The position numbers were made by a program, and so were the translations under genes. This document shows positions 16,811 through 26,968 of a stretch of 64,000 nt of DNA, piece after piece. This stretch comes from Natrinema salsiterrestre (GTDB lineage Archaea; Halobacteriota; Halobacteria; Halobacteriales; Natrialbaceae), in assembly GCF_029502005.1 (NCBI RefSeq), contig NZ_JAMQOT010000003.1, positions 436,222 to 500,221 of the forward strand. The letters are read 5' to 3'. The notes below the pieces were generated by a model, which did not search any database, was not told the origin of the DNA, and was given only the letters and a program-made list of their open reading frames with translations. The number at the start of each line of letters is the position of its first letter. Within the stretch, counting starts at the first letter, position 1.

Positions 16811-17188
16811 ATGAATCGTCGTTACTTCCTCGCGGGGACAGCGACTACCGCGCTGGCCGGCTGTGCGGGAGCGTTCGGTACCACGAAGCGTAGTCGGCTC
16901 GACCTCACCGTACAAAACGATCGCGCCGACCAGATCACGGTTCGGATTACGGTCAGCGACGAGGAGGGAACGATGTACGAAGACGCGTCCGATCGAATCG
17001 ATAGCGGTGTCGCCCGAGCGTTCGAGGTGATCGCAGGCACGGAGGGGCGTCACGAAGTAACCGTCTCAGGTGAGGATTGGCGCGGCCAGCTCGCCTGGCA
17101 CGCCGATACCTGTGCGCTTTTCGATGGGACGGTCAGGGTGACGCCCGAAAGCGTCGAAGTGGCCAGCGAGTGCATCGAGCAGCGATAG
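16811..17188 (+). CDS. Tat-exported lipoprotein, hypothetical
   Basis: A 125-residue protein starting MNRRYFLAGTATTALAGC: a twin-arginine signal (NRRYFLAG) followed by a lipobox (ALAGC), so it is likely exported folded and lipid-anchored. The mature part is a beta-rich domain with two later cysteines (HADTCALF, ASECIEQ) that could form a disulfide. No enzymatic motif. Similar short Tat lipoproteins are common in haloarchaea. Confidence 0.75.
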   Translation: MNRRYFLAGTATTALAGCAGAFGTTKRSRLDLTVQNDRADQITVRITVSDEEGTMYEDASDRIDSGVARAFEVIAGTEGRHEVTVSGEDWRGQLAWHADTCALFDGTVRVTPESVEVASECIEQR

Positions 17189-17239
17189 TCCGTCGGTCTC
17201 TCCCCGCCGGCTCGAAACACCATGGGTCGGAGACTCCCG

Positions 17240-18739
17240 TCAGGACTCGTCCTCGAGCGCCTGCCACGACAGCCGCGGCGTCCGCGCGGCGCTCGTCTGA
17301 TCGATCCGGCGTGCGGTAGTGCGTTCGGGTGCGTCTGCGAGTGTATCGTCGTCCTCGGCGGCGACGGCGTTGAACGCGGCGGCGAGTCTGTCGAGCGTGT
17401 CCTTGCTCTCGACTTCGGTCGGTTCGGTCATCAGGGCTTCTGGGACGATCTCGGGCCACTTGGTCGTCGGCGGGTGGACGCCGTAGTCGAGCATCCGCTT
17501 GGCCACGTCGGCCGCGTCCTGCTCGCCGGCGCTGGCGACGAACTCGTGGTGGAAGGGACCGTACGGCACGTCGTACTCGATCTGCTCCGCGAGGTAGTTC
17601 GCGTTGAGCACCGCGGAGGCGCTCGCGTCCGACAGGCCGGCGTCGCCGAGGCGTGCGATGTAGGCGAACGCTTTGACCAACACCAGCCAGTTACCGTCGA
17701 ATCCGTGGACCTTGCCGATGGTGTGCTCGGGGTCGAAGCGTTCGTAAACGGGTTCGTCCGCCTTCGACGTCCCCTCGCGTTCGCGAACGCGAGGTGCGGG
17801 CAGGAACGGTGCCAGCTTCTCGACCACGCCGACCGGCCCCGCACCGGGCCCGCCACCGCCGTGGGGCGTCGCGAACGTCTTGTGGACGTTGTAGTGCATC
17901 ACGTCGAAGCCCATGTCGCCCGGCCGGGCACGGCCGAGCAGGGCGTTCAGGTTCGCCCCGTCGTAATAGAGTAATCCGCCCACGTCGTGGACCATCTCGG
18001 CGATCTCCGCGATGTCGCGTTCGAACAACCCGAGCGTGTTCGGGTTGGTCAGCATGAGCGCTGCCGTCTGCTCCCCCAGCGCGGCCTCGAGCGCGTCGAG
18101 ATCGACCCGCCCCTCGTCGTCGCTCGGAAGGGAGACGACGTCGTAGCCGCCCAGCGCCGCAGTCGCGAAGTTGGTCCCGTGGGCGCTCTCGGGGACGATG
18201 ACCTCGTCGCGGTGGCCCTCGCCGTTGTGCTCGTGGTAGGCCGCGGCGACGCGAATACCCACGAACTCGCCCGCTGCTCCCGCGGGCGGCTGCAGTGTCA
18301 CCGCGTCCATCCCGCCGATTCGGGCGAGGTAGTCCTGTAATCGATACAGGAGCTCGAGGGTGCCCTGAACGGACCCCTCCGACCGGTCGGGGTGGACGGC
18401 AGCCGACGGGAGCGCGGCCACGTCCTCGGTGAACTTGGGGTTGTACTTCATCGTACACGACCCCAGCGGGTACGGGCCGCTGTCGATCCCGTAGATCATC
18501 TGGGAGAGCCGCGTGTAGTGACGAGCGACTTCCGGTTCGGAGAGTTCGGGTAACTCCAGCGCGTCACGCGTCAGATCGTCGGGGAGCGGCGAGGTGCCGT
18601 CGTCGTCTCCCGCATCACTGGCAGCGCCGATCTCGACCCGCGTCTGATCCTTCTCCGAGAGCAGCGGCTCGTACTCGCCGTCCTCGACGTATCGGGCCTG
18701 ATCGTAGCGCGACTGTGCGGCGTCGGGGTCGTCGGTCAT
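17240..18739 (-). CDS. gcvPB: Glycine dehydrogenase (decarboxylating) subunit 2 (P-protein beta)
   Basis: A 499-residue PLP enzyme subunit of the glycine cleavage system. Recognisable segments are [20 protein letters not shown] near residue 95, the PLP-lysine region [21 protein letters not shown] and the C-terminal [12 protein letters not shown]. With the alpha subunit it decarboxylates glycine and transfers the aminomethyl group to lipoyl-GcvH. The ATG overlaps the stop of gcvPA by four bases (18736-18739), so the two are one operon. The C-terminal 60 residues are acidic and variable. GcvT and GcvH are coded 17 kb away at 37014-38494. Confidence 0.95.
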   Translation of the reverse strand: MTDDPDAAQSRYDQARYVEDGEYEPLLSEKDQTRVEIGAASDAGDDDGTSPLPDDLTRDALELPELSEPEVARHYTRLSQMIYGIDSGPYPLGSCTMKYNPKFTEDVAALPSAAVHPDRSEGSVQGTLELLYRLQDYLARIGGMDAVTLQPPAGAAGEFVGIRVAAAYHEHNGEGHRDEVIVPESAHGTNFATAALGGYDVVSLPSDDEGRVDLDALEAALGEQTAALMLTNPNTLGLFERDIAEIAEMVHDVGGLLYYDGANLNALLGRARPGDMGFDVMHYNVHKTFATPHGGGGPGAGPVGVVEKLAPFLPAPRVREREGTSKADEPVYERFDPEHTIGKVHGFDGNWLVLVKAFAYIARLGDAGLSDASASAVLNANYLAEQIEYDVPYGPFHHEFVASAGEQDAADVAKRMLDYGVHPPTTKWPEIVPEALMTEPTEVESKDTLDRLAAAFNAVAAEDDDTLADAPERTTARRIDQTSAARTPRLSWQALEDES

Positions 18740-20073
18740 CGCGCCACCTCCTCGAGCGCCTCGGCGAACCGATCGAGCCGATCGCCGGACACGCCGGCGA
18801 CGCAGACCTGAATCTCGTGATCGCCGACGACGTGAACCGCGAAGCCGAGGTCCTCGAGGTCGTCGGCGACGGCCCGTGCCGGTTGATCGACGCGCGCGAC
18901 GAACTCTCGGAGGTGGTATCGGTCGTGAACCGGCGCGCTGACGCCGACGATGTCGTCGAGACGTTCCGCGAGATCCCGCGCTCGCCGGACGTCCCGTTCC
19001 GCCAAGTCGACCATTCCGCTCGGGCCGAGAACGGCGGCGTGCATCGCGGTTCGAAGCGCGACCCAGGCCTGATTCGTACAGATGTTACTCGTCGCGCGCT
19101 CCCGTCTGATGTGCTGTTCGCGCGTCTGGAGGGTGAGCGTGAACGCCCGGCGATCGGTCGCGTCCTCGCTCGCCCCGACCAGTCGGCCGGGGACCTGCCG
19201 GAGGTAGTCCTCGCGCGTCGCGAAGAGGCCGAGTCCCATCCCGTAGCTCGTCGGCAGACCGAGGACGCTCGCGTCGCCGACGACGACGTCGACACCGACG
19301 TCCGCGGGCCGCTCGAGCAACGACAGGGCGACCGGGTCCGAGCCGAGCGCAAAGAGGGCGTCGGTATCGTCGGCGATGTCGCCGACAGCGCCGAGGTGCT
19401 CCTCGATCGTCCCGCGAACCGTGGGGTTCTCGGCGTAGATCATGACGACCTCCTCGTCGACGGCCGCCTCGAGCCCTGCGAGATCCACGTTCCCGTCGTC
19501 GACCGGATAGGTCTCGACTGCGAGATCGGTTCCGGCAACGTAGTTTGCCAGCGTACTCCGCCGTTCCTCGCGCAGGAGGTCGGGGACGAGCACGCGGTGG
19601 CCCGTGGTGTCGCGGACCCGATCCGCCAGCGTCGCGGCCTCGCCCAGCGCCGTCGCGGCGTCGTACATCGAACAGTTCGCGACCTCGAGGCCGGTCAGCT
19701 CGACCAGCAGCGACTGGTACTCGAAGAGGGCCTGCAGAAATCCCTGGGAGATCTCGGGTTGGTACTGGGTGTAGGACGTGAGGAACTCCGAGCGGTCCGC
19801 GAGGTGATCGACCAGCGACGGGATATAGTATCCGTAGTGGCCGCGGCCGAGTAGCTCGGTCTGGTCGTCGTTGCGACCCAGAATCGAGCGTACCAGTCGT
19901 CGAGTCTCTCGTTCCGTTCGCGCGTCGATGTCGAAACTCCCCTCGAACTGGACGTCCGACGGGATGTCGAAGAGATCGTCGACCGTCGCCGCGCCGACGG
20001 CATCGAGCATCGCCGTGCGATCTTCCGCCGTATGAGGAGCGTACGGACTCCCCGTTGCGTGTGATCCGTGCAT
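18736..20073 (-). CDS. gcvPA: Glycine dehydrogenase (decarboxylating) subunit 1 (P-protein alpha)
   Basis: A 445-residue subunit starting [19 protein letters not shown], a typical haloarchaeal GcvPA N-terminus; the 14 codons upstream in the same frame are unconserved. It contains [22 protein letters not shown] sequence (here [14 protein letters not shown]), the [10 protein letters not shown] motif and a later [11 protein letters not shown]. It forms the P-protein with gcvPB, which begins within its stop codon. Shine-Dalgarno or promoter elements are not striking. Confidence 0.92.
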   Translation of the reverse strand: MHGSHATGSPYAPHTAEDRTAMLDAVGAATVDDLFDIPSDVQFEGSFDIDARTERETRRLVRSILGRNDDQTELLGRGHYGYYIPSLVDHLADRSEFLTSYTQYQPEISQGFLQALFEYQSLLVELTGLEVANCSMYDAATALGEAATLADRVRDTTGHRVLVPDLLREERRSTLANYVAGTDLAVETYPVDDGNVDLAGLEAAVDEEVVMIYAENPTVRGTIEEHLGAVGDIADDTDALFALGSDPVALSLLERPADVGVDVVVGDASVLGLPTSYGMGLGLFATREDYLRQVPGRLVGASEDATDRRAFTLTLQTREQHIRRERATSNICTNQAWVALRTAMHAAVLGPSGMVDLAERDVRRARDLAERLDDIVGVSAPVHDRYHLREFVARVDQPARAVADDLEDLGFAVHVVGDHEIQVCVAGVSGDRLDRFAEALEEVAR

Positions 20074-20289
20074 GATTAGCAGTGGTCTCGATCGATCCAT
20101 CCGTTCGCTCCCCACCCGCGCCGGCTACCGCGATCGATCCGAGACACGATACTGACGTCTAATGGGCAGGGGGTAATGAACGCACTCGTTTCGGAGTGGT
20201 TGGCCGGTGTTCGCTCGCGGACGAAATCGGGACGGCCCCTGCAGTCGCCACACGGAGCACTATGCGGACCGGTGGTGTCGAACGGCCAC

Positions 20290-21003
20290 ATGGCCGACGA
20301 ACGCGACGGGCGAGACGGTCCGCTCGATCGTGAGGATCAAGAAATCGGGGCAACGGTCGCAACAGACACTGACTCCCTGCTCGGCGTCCTCCCACACTTT
20401 TACCGCGGCGAGGTCAGTCAGGCCAACAGCGCCCAGAATCGGATCGACCGGACGACCGACTGGGCGATCACGCTGCTGGCCGCGCTGCTCTCGCTCGTCT
20501 TCTCGAGTCGCAACATGCCGGCGTTCCTGCTCCTCATCGGAATATTCGTCCTCTCGATCTTCCTCTTCTACGAAGTGCGCCGTTACCGGTTCTACGACCA
20601 CTGGCGCGCACGCGTCCGCTTCGTCCAGGAAAACGTGTTCGCGAACGCGCTGGAACCCACCGGCGTCGAACATCCGGCGTGGCGCGAGGAACTGAGCGAC
20701 GACCTCCGCAATCCGACGTTCAAGGTATCCACTCGAGAGGCGCTGTCCAGACGAATACGACGAGTGTACGGACTGTTGTTCGGAGTGGCCGGGATCGGCT
20801 GGGCGTTCAAAGTCACGCTGTTCACGCCGGAGCAACAGTGGACCGAAGCCGCCGAACTGCCGGGGATCCACGGTGGCATCGTGGCCGTACTCTTCGGACT
20901 CTTCTTCGCCTGCGTGATCGTCATCGCACTGTGGCCGGGCCGTCGGAAAGCGAAAGGGGAGATTCACGGCACGGAACCGGGCGATTGGAAAAACGATCGA
21001 TAG
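20290..21003 (+). CDS. DUF2270 family membrane protein
   Basis: 237 residues from MADERDGRDG. After an acidic head it has LPHFYRGEVSQANSAQNRID, the hallmark of DUF2270, then paired transmembrane helices (AITLLAALLSLVFSS, FLLLIGIFVLSIFLFYEVRRY), a soluble middle (NPTFKVSTREALSRRIRRVY), and two more helices near the C-terminus. Four membrane segments in all, with basic loops. Function is unknown. The frame is open to an earlier ATG at 20176, but that extension is not hydrophobic or conserved-looking. Confidence 0.82.
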   Translation: MADERDGRDGPLDREDQEIGATVATDTDSLLGVLPHFYRGEVSQANSAQNRIDRTTDWAITLLAALLSLVFSSRNMPAFLLLIGIFVLSIFLFYEVRRYRFYDHWRARVRFVQENVFANALEPTGVEHPAWREELSDDLRNPTFKVSTREALSRRIRRVYGLLFGVAGIGWAFKVTLFTPEQQWTEAAELPGIHGGIVAVLFGLFFACVIVIALWPGRRKAKGEIHGTEPGDWKNDR

Positions 21004-21010
21004 CGTCCGA

Positions 21011-22162
21011 TCAGGAGCCGGAGTCGACGTCCGTAGTGCTCTCGCCGGACGCCGTTACGTCACCGGTCGGCTCCGACTTCTCGCCCGCGTCCGCGGCGCT
21101 GGCCGCCGTCGCCTCGGTCGTGGCCCCGGTCTCTACGTCACCGACCCGTTCTCGAGCGAAGATATCGAGCACGACTTTCGCACCGCCGAGGACGACCGGG
21201 CCGATGAACAGGCCGACAGCGCCGAAGGTGAGGAGTCCCCCGAAGATGCCGACGACGATGATCGCGGAGTTGAGCGCGCTCGTTCGGCCGATGAGCGCGG
21301 GCCGCAGATAGGTGTCCGAAATCGTGACGAGGAAGCCATAGACCGCGAGCGCTGCGGCCCCGATTGGACGCCCGATCGCGACGAGATAGATCGAAACGGG
21401 GAGCCAGACGCCGAACGCGCCCACCAGCGGGAGGAGCGTGAGGACGAACGTCAGCACGGTAAGCAAGACGACGGCGGGGATTCCGAGCACTGCGAGCCCC
21501 GCGCCGAGCAACACCGCCTGAATCGCCGCGACGAGGACGTTGCTGATGACCGACGCTTGCATGAGCTGATCCAGTTCGGCGAAGAGCTCGCGCTGGATCC
21601 CGTCGTCGATCGGGACGACCCGATACAACCACGCCATCAGCCGATCCCCGTCGCGCAACAGCGCGAAGCAGACGAACAGCGTGATCGTCAAGCCGATCAT
21701 GATCCCCGGCAGCCCGCCGACGACGTCGAACGCACTGGTCGCGAACCCGCGAAGCCCCCTCGTGATCCCGTCCTGATACGATCCGTAGAGGCTCGTGAGA
21801 TCGACCGAATAGCCGCTCTCGGCGAGAGCCCGTTCGATCGATTCGAGATCGACGTCACCGTTCCGGACCGCGGTCACAAGCAGGGACGACTGCTCGAACG
21901 CGACGTAGAGAATATACAGAAGCGGTAGCACGATGACGATAACCGCGATGATAACGGTGACGAACGCGGCGATCATCGGCCTGACGTACGCCTCGAGTCG
22001 GTGTTGGACCGGCAGGAGAATGTACGCGAGGACGATTCCGAAGAGGACGTACTGCAGGTACGGCAGGACGATGAGGAGCCCGAGAACGATGCTGATCAGT
22101 GCGAGGCCGGTCAGGACGGGCTGCTCGACGACCCACGCGGGCGGCTCCGGACGGTCTGCCAT
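21011..22162 (-). CDS. AI-2E family transporter
   Basis: A 383-residue polytopic membrane protein of the AI-2E (TqsA/YdiK) family. It has an N-terminal pair of helices (GLALISIVLGLLIVLPYLQYV), a large soluble loop (residues about 95-150, FEQSSLLVTAVRNGDVD), and a C-terminal helical bundle with the conserved GLLTFGAVGLFIGPVVLGGA. In bacteria members export AI-2 or exchange Na+ and Li+; the substrate here is unknown. It is convergent with the DUF2270 gene, with only 7 bases between stops. Confidence 0.87.
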   Translation of the reverse strand: MADRPEPPAWVVEQPVLTGLALISIVLGLLIVLPYLQYVLFGIVLAYILLPVQHRLEAYVRPMIAAFVTVIIAVIVIVLPLLYILYVAFEQSSLLVTAVRNGDVDLESIERALAESGYSVDLTSLYGSYQDGITRGLRGFATSAFDVVGGLPGIMIGLTITLFVCFALLRDGDRLMAWLYRVVPIDDGIQRELFAELDQLMQASVISNVLVAAIQAVLLGAGLAVLGIPAVVLLTVLTFVLTLLPLVGAFGVWLPVSIYLVAIGRPIGAAALAVYGFLVTISDTYLRPALIGRTSALNSAIIVVGIFGGLLTFGAVGLFIGPVVLGGAKVVLDIFARERVGDVETGATTEATAASAADAGEKSEPTGDVTASGESTTDVDSGS

Positions 22163-22542
22163 ACGTCTGGCTCCAACGTCCCGACGGATTAGTCCTCTGA
22201 ACGCTGGTGAGAATCGGGGTCTGACACGCCCGCGGAACGACCCGAAAAACGCGAGCGACTACGGGCCCCGGTCTGTGACTTAGTCGACGCATCGGTACGT
22301 CCGATACCGACGAGCCGTTTTCCTCGCTCGCGCTCGGCGCTCGCTCGCAACAATCTCCCTTGCGAGAGCTTCACTCTCGCCAGTCCTTCGCTCGTTCTAC
22401 TCGCGAAGACACCAAAAAACCGCCGCGGCCCCGCTACTCGACGTATCGGTACTTCCGCTCACCCACACCGACGGACCTTTTTCCTCGCTCGCGCTCCGCG
22501 CTCGCTCGCAAAAATCTCCACCAAAAAACCGCCGCGACCCCA
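22163..22542. other. Repeat-bearing intergenic region downstream of the HMG-CoA synthase gene
   Basis: 380 bases without a gene. It contains one near-perfect and one degenerate extra copy of the 3' end of the HMG-CoA synthase gene and its downstream flank (separate repeat entries), and TCGCTCGCGCTC-type GC runs. Confidence 0.6.
22284..22358. repeat. Degenerate third copy of the hmgB-tail repeat
   Basis: CGCATCGGTACGTCCG followed by TTTTCCTCGCTCGCGCTC and CGCTCGCTCGCAA matches the order of elements in the next unit (22437-22519), with several substitutions. Confidence 0.5.
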
Positions 22543-22574
22543 CTACTCGACGTATCGGTACTTCCGCTCACCCA
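22412..22574. repeat. 109-base tandem duplication of the HMG-CoA synthase 3' end
   Basis: 22412-22465 and 22521-22574 match at 52 of 54 positions, 109 bases apart. The second copy contains the last codons of the gene (tail RKYRYVE) and its stop; the first lies outside the gene, so a stretch covering the gene end was duplicated downstream. Confidence 0.7.
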
Positions 22575-23880
22575 TGCGGCCCCAGCCGTCGAAGACGAAC
22601 TCCTCGCTGGGGGTCGTGAACTCCTCAACGTCGACGTCCATCTCGTGGTTGTGGGCGTCGTGAATCTCCTCGTAGTCCTCCCAGGCCATCTCGTAGCGAT
22701 CGGCGAGTTGCTCGTCGACGTTCAGGGCCTCGATTTCCGCCTCCCAATCGTCCTGCACCGTCTCGAAGTGGATCTCCGCCTGCGCACCGCTGCCGTAGGA
22801 GCCGATAAGCAGCTTCTTCCCGATCATCTCGCGATCGTTCTCGAGAGCGTGTTTGAGCGCGCTCGCGCGGGCGACGTGGACGGAGCCGGTGTACCAGTTG
22901 CCGACCTCGCGGGCGATCGTCAGCGTCGGGTCGATCGTCGTGTCGTACCACTCGGCGTAGCGGTCGGTCTCCTTGAGCAGGTCCATGTATTCGCGGAGCG
23001 CCTCGTGGTAGTCCTCGTCGGAGTCGAACGCCTCGGGACGGGGCTGGCGACCGATTTCGTCGGCGAGCTCGTCCTCGATTTCCGTGTCGCGGATGACGTG
23101 ACGGTAGGCCAGCAGGGCCGCCTTCCGGACCATGCCGGGGAACGGCGTGTGGAACGGTGCGTAGACGAAGTCCTCCTCGTGGACCTCGCCCGCGACGCTC
23201 TCGTAGTCCTCGAGGGCCTCGCGCATCCGCGCGAGATAGACCTGCACGGAGCGTTTGCCGTCGACGGACGGGAACTGCTGGTTGGGTTTGAGGAAGTCCG
23301 TCTCGTCGGCCGAGCCGTACCCCTGCTCGGCGGAGAGTTCGACGAGGTTCGGATCCTCGCTGATGAGCATCGCGACGGCACCGGCTCCCTGTGTCGCCTC
23401 GCCGTCGTCGCCGCGTGTGTACAGGGCCGTGTCGGTCGCGATAACCAGTGCGGAGCGACCGCGGTTACGTCCCGCGCGGATCCAGTTGTAGGCGTCGTCC
23501 AGGCTCTGGGTTCCCGCGATGCAGGCGAACTTCCGCTCGCCCTTGTTCGCGTGGTGGAAGTCCCCCTCGTAGACCTGCTCGAGGCAGCCAGCGACGTACG
23601 TCGAAACCGGCTTGGAGTTATCGAACGCGCTCTCGGTCGCGACGTCGATGCGGCCGATATCGTCGGGCTCGAGGCCTTTGCGTTCCATCAGCCGGTGGGC
23701 GGCGTTCGCCCCCATCGTGACGATGTCCTCGTAACTGTCGGGGAAGGAACTGGCGTTGAGGCCGAGTCCTTTCGTGTACTTTTCGGGGTCTTCGCCCTTC
23801 TCGGGAGCGAACGTGCCGGGCAGATCGAGTTTGAGGTTCCCGGTCCAGATTTCGATGGCGTCAATACCGACTGCAGTCAT
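22543..23880 (-). CDS. hmgB: Hydroxymethylglutaryl-CoA synthase
   Basis: A 445-residue HMG-CoA synthase, condensing acetyl-CoA with acetoacetyl-CoA in the mevalonate route to archaeal isoprenoid lipids. The nucleophile Cys is C120 in KFACIAGTQSL, the general-base Glu is in ATESAFDNSKP, and the catalytic His lies in FHTPFPGMVRKA. Length and motif order fit the haloarchaeal enzyme. Oddly, the 3' end has been duplicated just downstream of the stop. An AT-rich stretch right before the start probably holds the promoter. Confidence 0.95.
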   Translation of the reverse strand: MTAVGIDAIEIWTGNLKLDLPGTFAPEKGEDPEKYTKGLGLNASSFPDSYEDIVTMGANAAHRLMERKGLEPDDIGRIDVATESAFDNSKPVSTYVAGCLEQVYEGDFHHANKGERKFACIAGTQSLDDAYNWIRAGRNRGRSALVIATDTALYTRGDDGEATQGAGAVAMLISEDPNLVELSAEQGYGSADETDFLKPNQQFPSVDGKRSVQVYLARMREALEDYESVAGEVHEEDFVYAPFHTPFPGMVRKAALLAYRHVIRDTEIEDELADEIGRQPRPEAFDSDEDYHEALREYMDLLKETDRYAEWYDTTIDPTLTIAREVGNWYTGSVHVARASALKHALENDREMIGKKLLIGSYGSGAQAEIHFETVQDDWEAEIEALNVDEQLADRYEMAWEDYEEIHDAHNHEMDVDVEEFTTPSEEFVFDGWGRMGERKYRYVE

Positions 23881-23989
23881 GTATCGTCAATATAGGTGAT
23901 CATACATCATATTGTCGTTCGGAGTTTCGACGATCGTCGTAATCAGCGTGATGGAACGTGATAGGGCCTCTCGACGGTTCGATGGCAGG

Positions 23990-26146
23990 TTAGCCGGCTG
24001 TTTGCTGTTCCGTTTGAGATACTGTCTTGTCGTTCTGATCAGTAACGGTCAAAACCACATCGTACTGCTCACCGCCGTTGAGACCTTCGAAATCCACATT
24101 GTTTTCACGCGCAGTTTGATCGCCACTGACGTCGTATGTTCGAGTGTCGACCACACCGCTATCATCTTCAACCCGGAGTTCGACGGTTTCGAGTGGAGCA
24201 TCACCTGCTGAGGCTTCCCAACTAACTCGAATTCCAGTGTTTCCTGAACCGGATCTCGTTTCAGCGTCAAACTGATCAATCGTCGGTCCAACAACTTCCG
24301 TCACCGAAAAGCTATCTTCAAACTGTACCGCGTTTGCGTTGTCCGCGTCAGCCGTCGCCGTATAGGTGTACTCGCCGGCTTCGAGCGTTCCGATATCCCC
24401 GAAGCTGACAGTCGTCGTTTCATCGGATATCTCCGCACTCGAGATTGTCTCATCGTATACCACGTCGTTGTCTGCATTTCTGATAACGAGGTCGACGCTG
24501 AGGTTCTCGGTCTCGACGGTGTTCGTTTCTTCGACGGTGATATCCGCTTCGTACGCGTCTGCGTCCGTTCCGTCCTCGAGACCAGTCACGTCCGTGATAT
24601 CGATATCGGCAATCTCAGTGACGACTCGTAGTCCGTCCCGTGTCGCGGTATCGTTCTCACTGGTGACGACTGCCGTGTATTCGCCAGCATCACCCGACGC
24701 GGTTCCCCACTGGAACGTCCGCGTATCGCTTTCACCGGAGTCGAGCTGGACAGATGCAGTGTCGGTGAAAACGGTCGCCCCGCTTTCGTCCTCGAGTTCG
24801 AACTCGACGGTTTGGTCGCCGCTTTCCCCACCGGTGTTGTCGACGGTCGCCGTGACCTCGAGATCGTTCTCTTCCACGACCGGCTCGTTCGTCCCGGTAA
24901 CCGAGACGTCGAAGAACGGTTCCCGGTTTACCTCCAACTCGATCGAATCGTCGTCCGTCCCGCTCGAGGTGTACACGGTGACTCTTTCGCCGTTATCGGC
25001 ATTCGGATCGATTTCGAACCTCGTCGTATCCGTCCCGTCGTTCGCAGTCGTTCCGGTGTATCTCGAGAGGGTGCCGACAGTACGATCACTGACTGCATAA
25101 TCGACGCTAGCGCCGGCAGCAGTTCCGCTTGTTTCCATCGTCAACGTTGTATCGTCCGTAACGACACAGGACTCAGAATCACAGTTATCGCCGTCAGCAC
25201 CCGGCTCCGACGATGGGTCCTGCCAGTTGACGGTATAGGCCGGGCCGCTCGTCGAATCGCTGCTTGCGTCTTGAACGTCGAAGGGATCGCTCTCGGAGGC
25301 ACTTGCATCGCCGACGCCGACTCGAGCCATCTGGAGTTCGTAGTCCGAGTCGGCCGCGAGTTCGATGGTCAACGCTCCGCCGGAGTAGTCCGTGACTTTC
25401 GCCTTCGCCTGACCTGAACCCGATCCGAGTTCGGTCCCGATCGTCTCGTTCCACGCGGTCGGCGACGCCGTCGGAACCGTGATCGTGATATTGTCGCCGT
25501 CGGGCTCGAGATCGATCGGATCAGTCGGGCCGCTCAGTACCCTGGTATCGACGGTCGTCGCGCCGCTCGAGGACGTCGACAGGTTGCCCTCGACGAGGAC
25601 GATCGTGATCCGATCACCGTCGATCAGCGGCTGCTCGGTGAGCGCGACCGTGGCGTCGCTGAAATCGTTGAACGCGAAGCCGTGCTCGAGTCGAGTCGTC
25701 GGAGCAGTGCGGTACTCGTTGTAGGACGGTTCGTACTGGACCGTCCGCGTTTCGTGGGCCGTCCCCAGAAGGCCGTCCGGATTCCCCGTGTACGATCCGT
25801 CGGTGTCGTCGACAGCAGCATTGTCGATACGGACGGTTCCGGTCTCACTCGTCCGAAGCGTCCCCCTCGGATCCGTCGGGTTCGTCAGAAAGGTCCGGGT
25901 CGGGTAGCTGGTACCGAGCGTGACCGAGACCGACTCCGAACCGCCGCTCGTGCCGACGTTTCGGATCGCGTTTCGCAGCTCCTGCAGCTCGTCGTGGACC
26001 TGCTGATTGTGCTCGCTCTCGATCGCCTGATTCTCGGCGGGAACGGCGTTGACCTGGTAGAGCGCGAGCGCGGAAAACACGATGGCGAGCAGGAGCACCG
26101 CCCCGATCTGGACGGTCACCGCACGCTCGTCTGCCCACCGTGACAT
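23990..26146 (-). CDS. Large surface protein with pilin-like N-terminal helix and CARDB-like repeats
   Basis: 718 residues. It begins MSRWADERAVTVQIGAVLLLAIVFS, a short charged head followed by one long hydrophobic helix, as in haloarchaeal pilin-like or archaellin-like exported proteins. The rest is very acidic and Thr/Ser-rich beta-sandwich sequence: from about residue 400, repeated CARDB/Ig-like units (DVSVTGTNEPVVEENDLEV, DQTVEFELEDESG, EAGEYTYTATADAD) and a final fibronectin-like unit (GIRVSWEASAGDAP). One CDSESC pair may form a disulfide. It is most likely membrane-anchored and extracellular. No prepilin-peptidase site is obvious. Confidence 0.7.
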   Translation of the reverse strand: MSRWADERAVTVQIGAVLLLAIVFSALALYQVNAVPAENQAIESEHNQQVHDELQELRNAIRNVGTSGGSESVSVTLGTSYPTRTFLTNPTDPRGTLRTSETGTVRIDNAAVDDTDGSYTGNPDGLLGTAHETRTVQYEPSYNEYRTAPTTRLEHGFAFNDFSDATVALTEQPLIDGDRITIVLVEGNLSTSSSGATTVDTRVLSGPTDPIDLEPDGDNITITVPTASPTAWNETIGTELGSGSGQAKAKVTDYSGGALTIELAADSDYELQMARVGVGDASASESDPFDVQDASSDSTSGPAYTVNWQDPSSEPGADGDNCDSESCVVTDDTTLTMETSGTAAGASVDYAVSDRTVGTLSRYTGTTANDGTDTTRFEIDPNADNGERVTVYTSSGTDDDSIELEVNREPFFDVSVTGTNEPVVEENDLEVTATVDNTGGESGDQTVEFELEDESGATVFTDTASVQLDSGESDTRTFQWGTASGDAGEYTAVVTSENDTATRDGLRVVTEIADIDITDVTGLEDGTDADAYEADITVEETNTVETENLSVDLVIRNADNDVVYDETISSAEISDETTTVSFGDIGTLEAGEYTYTATADADNANAVQFEDSFSVTEVVGPTIDQFDAETRSGSGNTGIRVSWEASAGDAPLETVELRVEDDSGVVDTRTYDVSGDQTARENNVDFEGLNGGEQYDVVLTVTDQNDKTVSQTEQQTAG

Positions 26147-26222
26147 ACGCGAGGATAGTCACCGTCGGTTAAACGTTTGGTGGCTATCGAACGTCCGACC
26201 GCTACTCGACGGCGTCGACCGA

Positions 26223-26801
26223 CTACTCGTCTTCTTCGACGACTTCGGGGTCGCTCATCGCGCTCTGGAGGCTATCGAGCCCGTTGATCCACTCGGTGAC
26301 AAGTCCGTACTCGAGGTCCTCGGCGACGCTCATATCGAGTTCCTGTCCGTCGATAACCAGTGTCCCGGCCTGCGCCGCGTAGCCGAGGGCGGCGTCGAGA
26401 TCTTCCTCGGCTTCGGCGTCGGCCGCGGCGCTGAGGTAGTCGCCGACGCTGCCCTCCTCGGCCGGGCCGTTCGCGACGTACTCCTCCGCCGCGAAGAAGA
26501 CGCAGACGAGGCTCGTCTGCACGCCGTCGACGAGAATCAGCTTCTCCTCGTCCTCGATGTCGATCTCGCTGAGAACGATCTCGCGGACGTCGTTGATCTC
26601 CTCGAGTGCGTCCTCCTGGTCGAGTTCCCCGTCGTCGTAGGCGGCGACGATCTTCGCGATCGCGATCGCCGTGTCGTCCTGCAGGTTCAACAGGAGTCGC
26701 GCCGACGATTCGTCTTCCGGATCGATGTCTTCGTCTTTGATGCGATCGATCCAGTTCTGCCAGCGTTCCTCCGAGTAGAACTCGGTCGGGGGATTGCTCA
26801 T
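26223..26801 (-). CDS. DUF2150 family protein
   Basis: A 192-residue acidic protein starting MSNPPTEFYSEERWQNWIDRIK, which is the DUF2150 signature, followed by a mostly helical fold (SARLLLNLQDDTAIAIAKIVAAY, DQEDALEEINDVREIVL). No catalytic motif or membrane helix is visible. The family is conserved across haloarchaea and of unknown function. It lies 76 bases after the surface-protein start, in the same direction, but no co-function is evident. Confidence 0.85.
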   Translation of the reverse strand: MSNPPTEFYSEERWQNWIDRIKDEDIDPEDESSARLLLNLQDDTAIAIAKIVAAYDDGELDQEDALEEINDVREIVLSEIDIEDEEKLILVDGVQTSLVCVFFAAEEYVANGPAEEGSVGDYLSAAADAEAEEDLDAALGYAAQAGTLVIDGQELDMSVAEDLEYGLVTEWINGLDSLQSAMSDPEVVEEDE

Positions 26802-26968
26802 ACAGACACCTACACCGGCCGCTTGAAATGCCTTTCTCTACATTGACTGCTTCACGTGACTGTATCGCCCGGACGGACGAACTCCACAACGCCGCCTACA
26901 GCCATGTTCGGCGCAGGTCCGTCCGTGTCTCTCCGGTTCCGTCCGATTCGGTCGAACGTAATCGCTGC

